Shown here in pieces: positions 21,492 to 22,822 of a DNA stretch of 22,822 nucleotides (positions are counted from its first letter, which is position 1; the number at the start of each line of letters is the position of its first letter). The notes beneath the pieces were generated by a model. That model searched no databases. It worked only from the letters and a program-made list of their open reading frames with translations, and was not told where the DNA came from. This stretch comes from CAZESH01 sp964514665 (GTDB lineage Bacteria; Bacillota; Bacilli; Paenibacillales; KCTC-25726): positions 1 through 22,822 of the forward strand of contig CAZESH010000035.1 in assembly GCA_964514665.1 (NCBI GenBank), read 5' to 3'. Both the position numbers and the translations under genes were made by a program.

Positions 21492-22414
21492 AACAACAAT
21501 TGCATGGGATCATTCCCGTAATGAAGCCTGCCGGATGGACGTCGCATGACGTCGTGGCAAAAATGCGGCGCATTTTAGGCATGAAAAGAATCGGTCATAC
21601 CGGTACATTGGATCCGGAAGTAACAGGCGTGCTGCCGTTGTGTCTGGGACAAGCAACACGCATGGTTGAATACATGCAGGAGCTGCCAAAGGAGTATGTG
21701 GCGGAATTGCGGATCGGTTACGCTACGGATACCGAGGATACATCGGGCAATGTCACGGAAAGCGTACCGGAGGTTTCGTTGTCTGACAATGACATCTTGG
21801 AGGCTCTTCAAAGCTTTGTCGGAGAAATTGAACAGATGCCGCCGATGTTTTCGGCCGTGAAGCATCAAGGAAAGCGTTTATATGAGCTGGCTAGAAGCGG
21901 TATAACGGTGGAAAGAAAGCCGAGACGTGCTCAAATCTTTGGGATTTGGCCGATTCGCATCGATACGGCGTTGTCTTATCCCGAAGCTGAATTTCGCGTT
22001 TCATGCTCCAAAGGTACATATATCCGTACGCTTTGTGGAGATATTGGAAAAAAATTAGGCTATCCGGCAGTGATGAGCAAGCTTGTGCGAACCAAAACGG
22101 GAAATCTTTCATTGGATCAGTGCGTTTCCATTGAAACCGTTCAAATGCTGCAGGAGCAGGGCGAGATTTCTTCCGTGATGCTGCCGCCGGATCAAGCGGT
22201 CAGCCATTTTCCTGCCGTTCATGTTCCGCAAGACTACGCAGTTAAAGCATGGGCCGGACAATCCATTCCTGCTGCCGTAAGCGATGATGTTATTCCGGAT
22301 GGAACGAGTCTGATTCGGCTATATTCAGCTGACCGAAAATTTATCGGTATTTTCGAGAAGAGCGGAGAAGATCGCATCACAGCGGTTAAAGTATTTCAGC
22401 AGCAGAAAGATTGA
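21488..22414 (+). CDS. truB: tRNA pseudouridine-55 synthase TruB
   Basis: 308 residues from GTG 21488, overlapping the nrnA stop by 3 nt. TruB isomerises U55 in the T-loop of nearly all tRNAs and also acts as a tRNA folding chaperone. The N-terminal GIIPVMKPAGWTSHDVV leads to the catalytic motif HTGTLDPEVTGVLPLCLG with D42 as the nucleophile. LPKEYVAELRIGYATDTED, the active-site SAVKHQGKRLYELAR and CSKGTYIRTLCGDIG follow. A C-terminal PUA-like domain begins near residue 240. The length is normal for Bacillota (about 300-310). Confidence 0.97.
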   Translation: MKQQLHGIIPVMKPAGWTSHDVVAKMRRILGMKRIGHTGTLDPEVTGVLPLCLGQATRMVEYMQELPKEYVAELRIGYATDTEDTSGNVTESVPEVSLSDNDILEALQSFVGEIEQMPPMFSAVKHQGKRLYELARSGITVERKPRRAQIFGIWPIRIDTALSYPEAEFRVSCSKGTYIRTLCGDIGKKLGYPAVMSKLVRTKTGNLSLDQCVSIETVQMLQEQGEISSVMLPPDQAVSHFPAVHVPQDYAVKAWAGQSIPAAVSDDVIPDGTSLIRLYSADRKFIGIFEKSGEDRITAVKVFQQQKD

Positions 22415-22434
22415 ATGGGAATGAAGGTGAAATT

Positions 22435-22822
22435 TTGAACATTATCCGTTTAGCTTATCCACTCCAATTAAACGAGTTAAATCATGATGCCTCCCCGCAG
22501 AGTGTCGGCATAGGTTTTTTTGACGGCGTGCATAAAGGGCATCAGGAATTGATTCGCAAAACCGTGCAATACGGTCGGGAAAAAGCAATCCCTGCATCGA
22601 TTCTTACGTTCGATCCCCATCCGCGCGAGGTGCTTGGACATGCGAAAAAAATAAAACATTTAACCCCGCTTGAAGAAAAATGCGAACTGTTCGCTCGTTT
22701 GGGAATCGATCGCACTTACATATTGAAGTTTGACAAAGATTTCTCCATGCTGACTCCGGAACAATTTATTGACGAGGTAATCGTCCGGCTGATGACCGAT
22801 ACGGTCGTGGTAGGCTTTAACT
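22435..22822 (+). CDS. ribF: bifunctional riboflavin kinase/FAD synthetase, N-terminal part (cut by window end)
   Basis: The frame from TTG 22435 (after AAGGTGA, 22424-22430) stays open to the end of the window: 129 codons of an expected roughly 315. It shows the FMN adenylyltransferase domain: SVGIGFFDGVHKGHQELI (nucleotide-binding GFFDGVHxGH), ILTFDPHPREVLG, then LTPLEEKCELFARLGIDRTYILKFD and LTPEQFIDEVIV. RibF phosphorylates riboflavin to FMN and adenylates FMN to FAD. The C-terminal kinase domain is beyond the edge. It follows truB as in B. subtilis (truB-ribC). Confidence 0.95.
   Translation, partial: MNIIRLAYPLQLNELNHDASPQSVGIGFFDGVHKGHQELIRKTVQYGREKAIPASILTFDPHPREVLGHAKKIKHLTPLEEKCELFARLGIDRTYILKFDKDFSMLTPEQFIDEVIVRLMTDTVVVGFN

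Overview
The window is a chromosomal housekeeping block from a Gram-positive Bacillota (Bacillales). Conserved order, a 216-residue EF-Ts, a PolC-type polymerase and strong AGGAGG ribosome binding sites point to the Paenibacillaceae (Paenibacillus, Cohnella or Brevibacillus relatives). The family call is inference; the phylum call is firm. All genes lie on the + strand. Of 21 start sites that can be assigned, 11 are not ATG (7 TTG, 4 GTG).

Layout. Positions 1-1440 hold the end of the motility-linked region that precedes rpsB in Bacillales: the tail of a Gln/Lys/Glu-rich protein, a SwrB-like membrane-anchored coiled-coil protein, and a small membrane-anchored YceG/MltG-like protein without a catalytic domain. 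An extended -10 promoter and a folded leader then introduce rpsB. Next come tsf, pyrH-frr, uppS-cdsA-dxr (ribosome assembly and recycling, UMP kinase, isoprenoid and phospholipid precursors), rseP (site-2 protease), proS and polC. A tandem promoter and a hairpin-rich leader start the nusA operon: rimP-nusA-rnpM(ylxR)-ylxQ-infB-rbfA-nrnA-truB-ribF. Several of its junctions overlap or nearly touch, and ribF runs off the end.

How the genes work together. The first half supplies translation factors (S2, EF-Ts, RRF, ProRS), the UMP kinase, and the cell-envelope lipid route: Dxr makes MEP, UppS makes undecaprenyl-PP, and CdsA makes CDP-diacylglycerol. PolC is the replicative polymerase. The second half is the transcription, 30S-maturation and RNA-turnover operon.

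The protein-coding content is largely ordinary; the unusual material is between genes. A 264-bp nested, imperfect inverted repeat fills most of the rseP-proS gap (8959-9222). A roughly 100-nt near-perfect hairpin begins just after the frr stop codon (4503-4602). Hairpin terminators separate rpsB/tsf, tsf/pyrH and proS/polC. The rpsB and rimP leaders are structured. The proS at the usual rseP-proS-polC position encodes the short archaeal/eukaryotic-like ProRS, not the long bacterial form with an editing insertion found there in B. subtilis. No CRISPR array, complete insertion sequence, phage gene, rRNA or tRNA was seen. I do not see a convincing new protein-coding system; the two long hairpins and the ProRS swap are the best leads.
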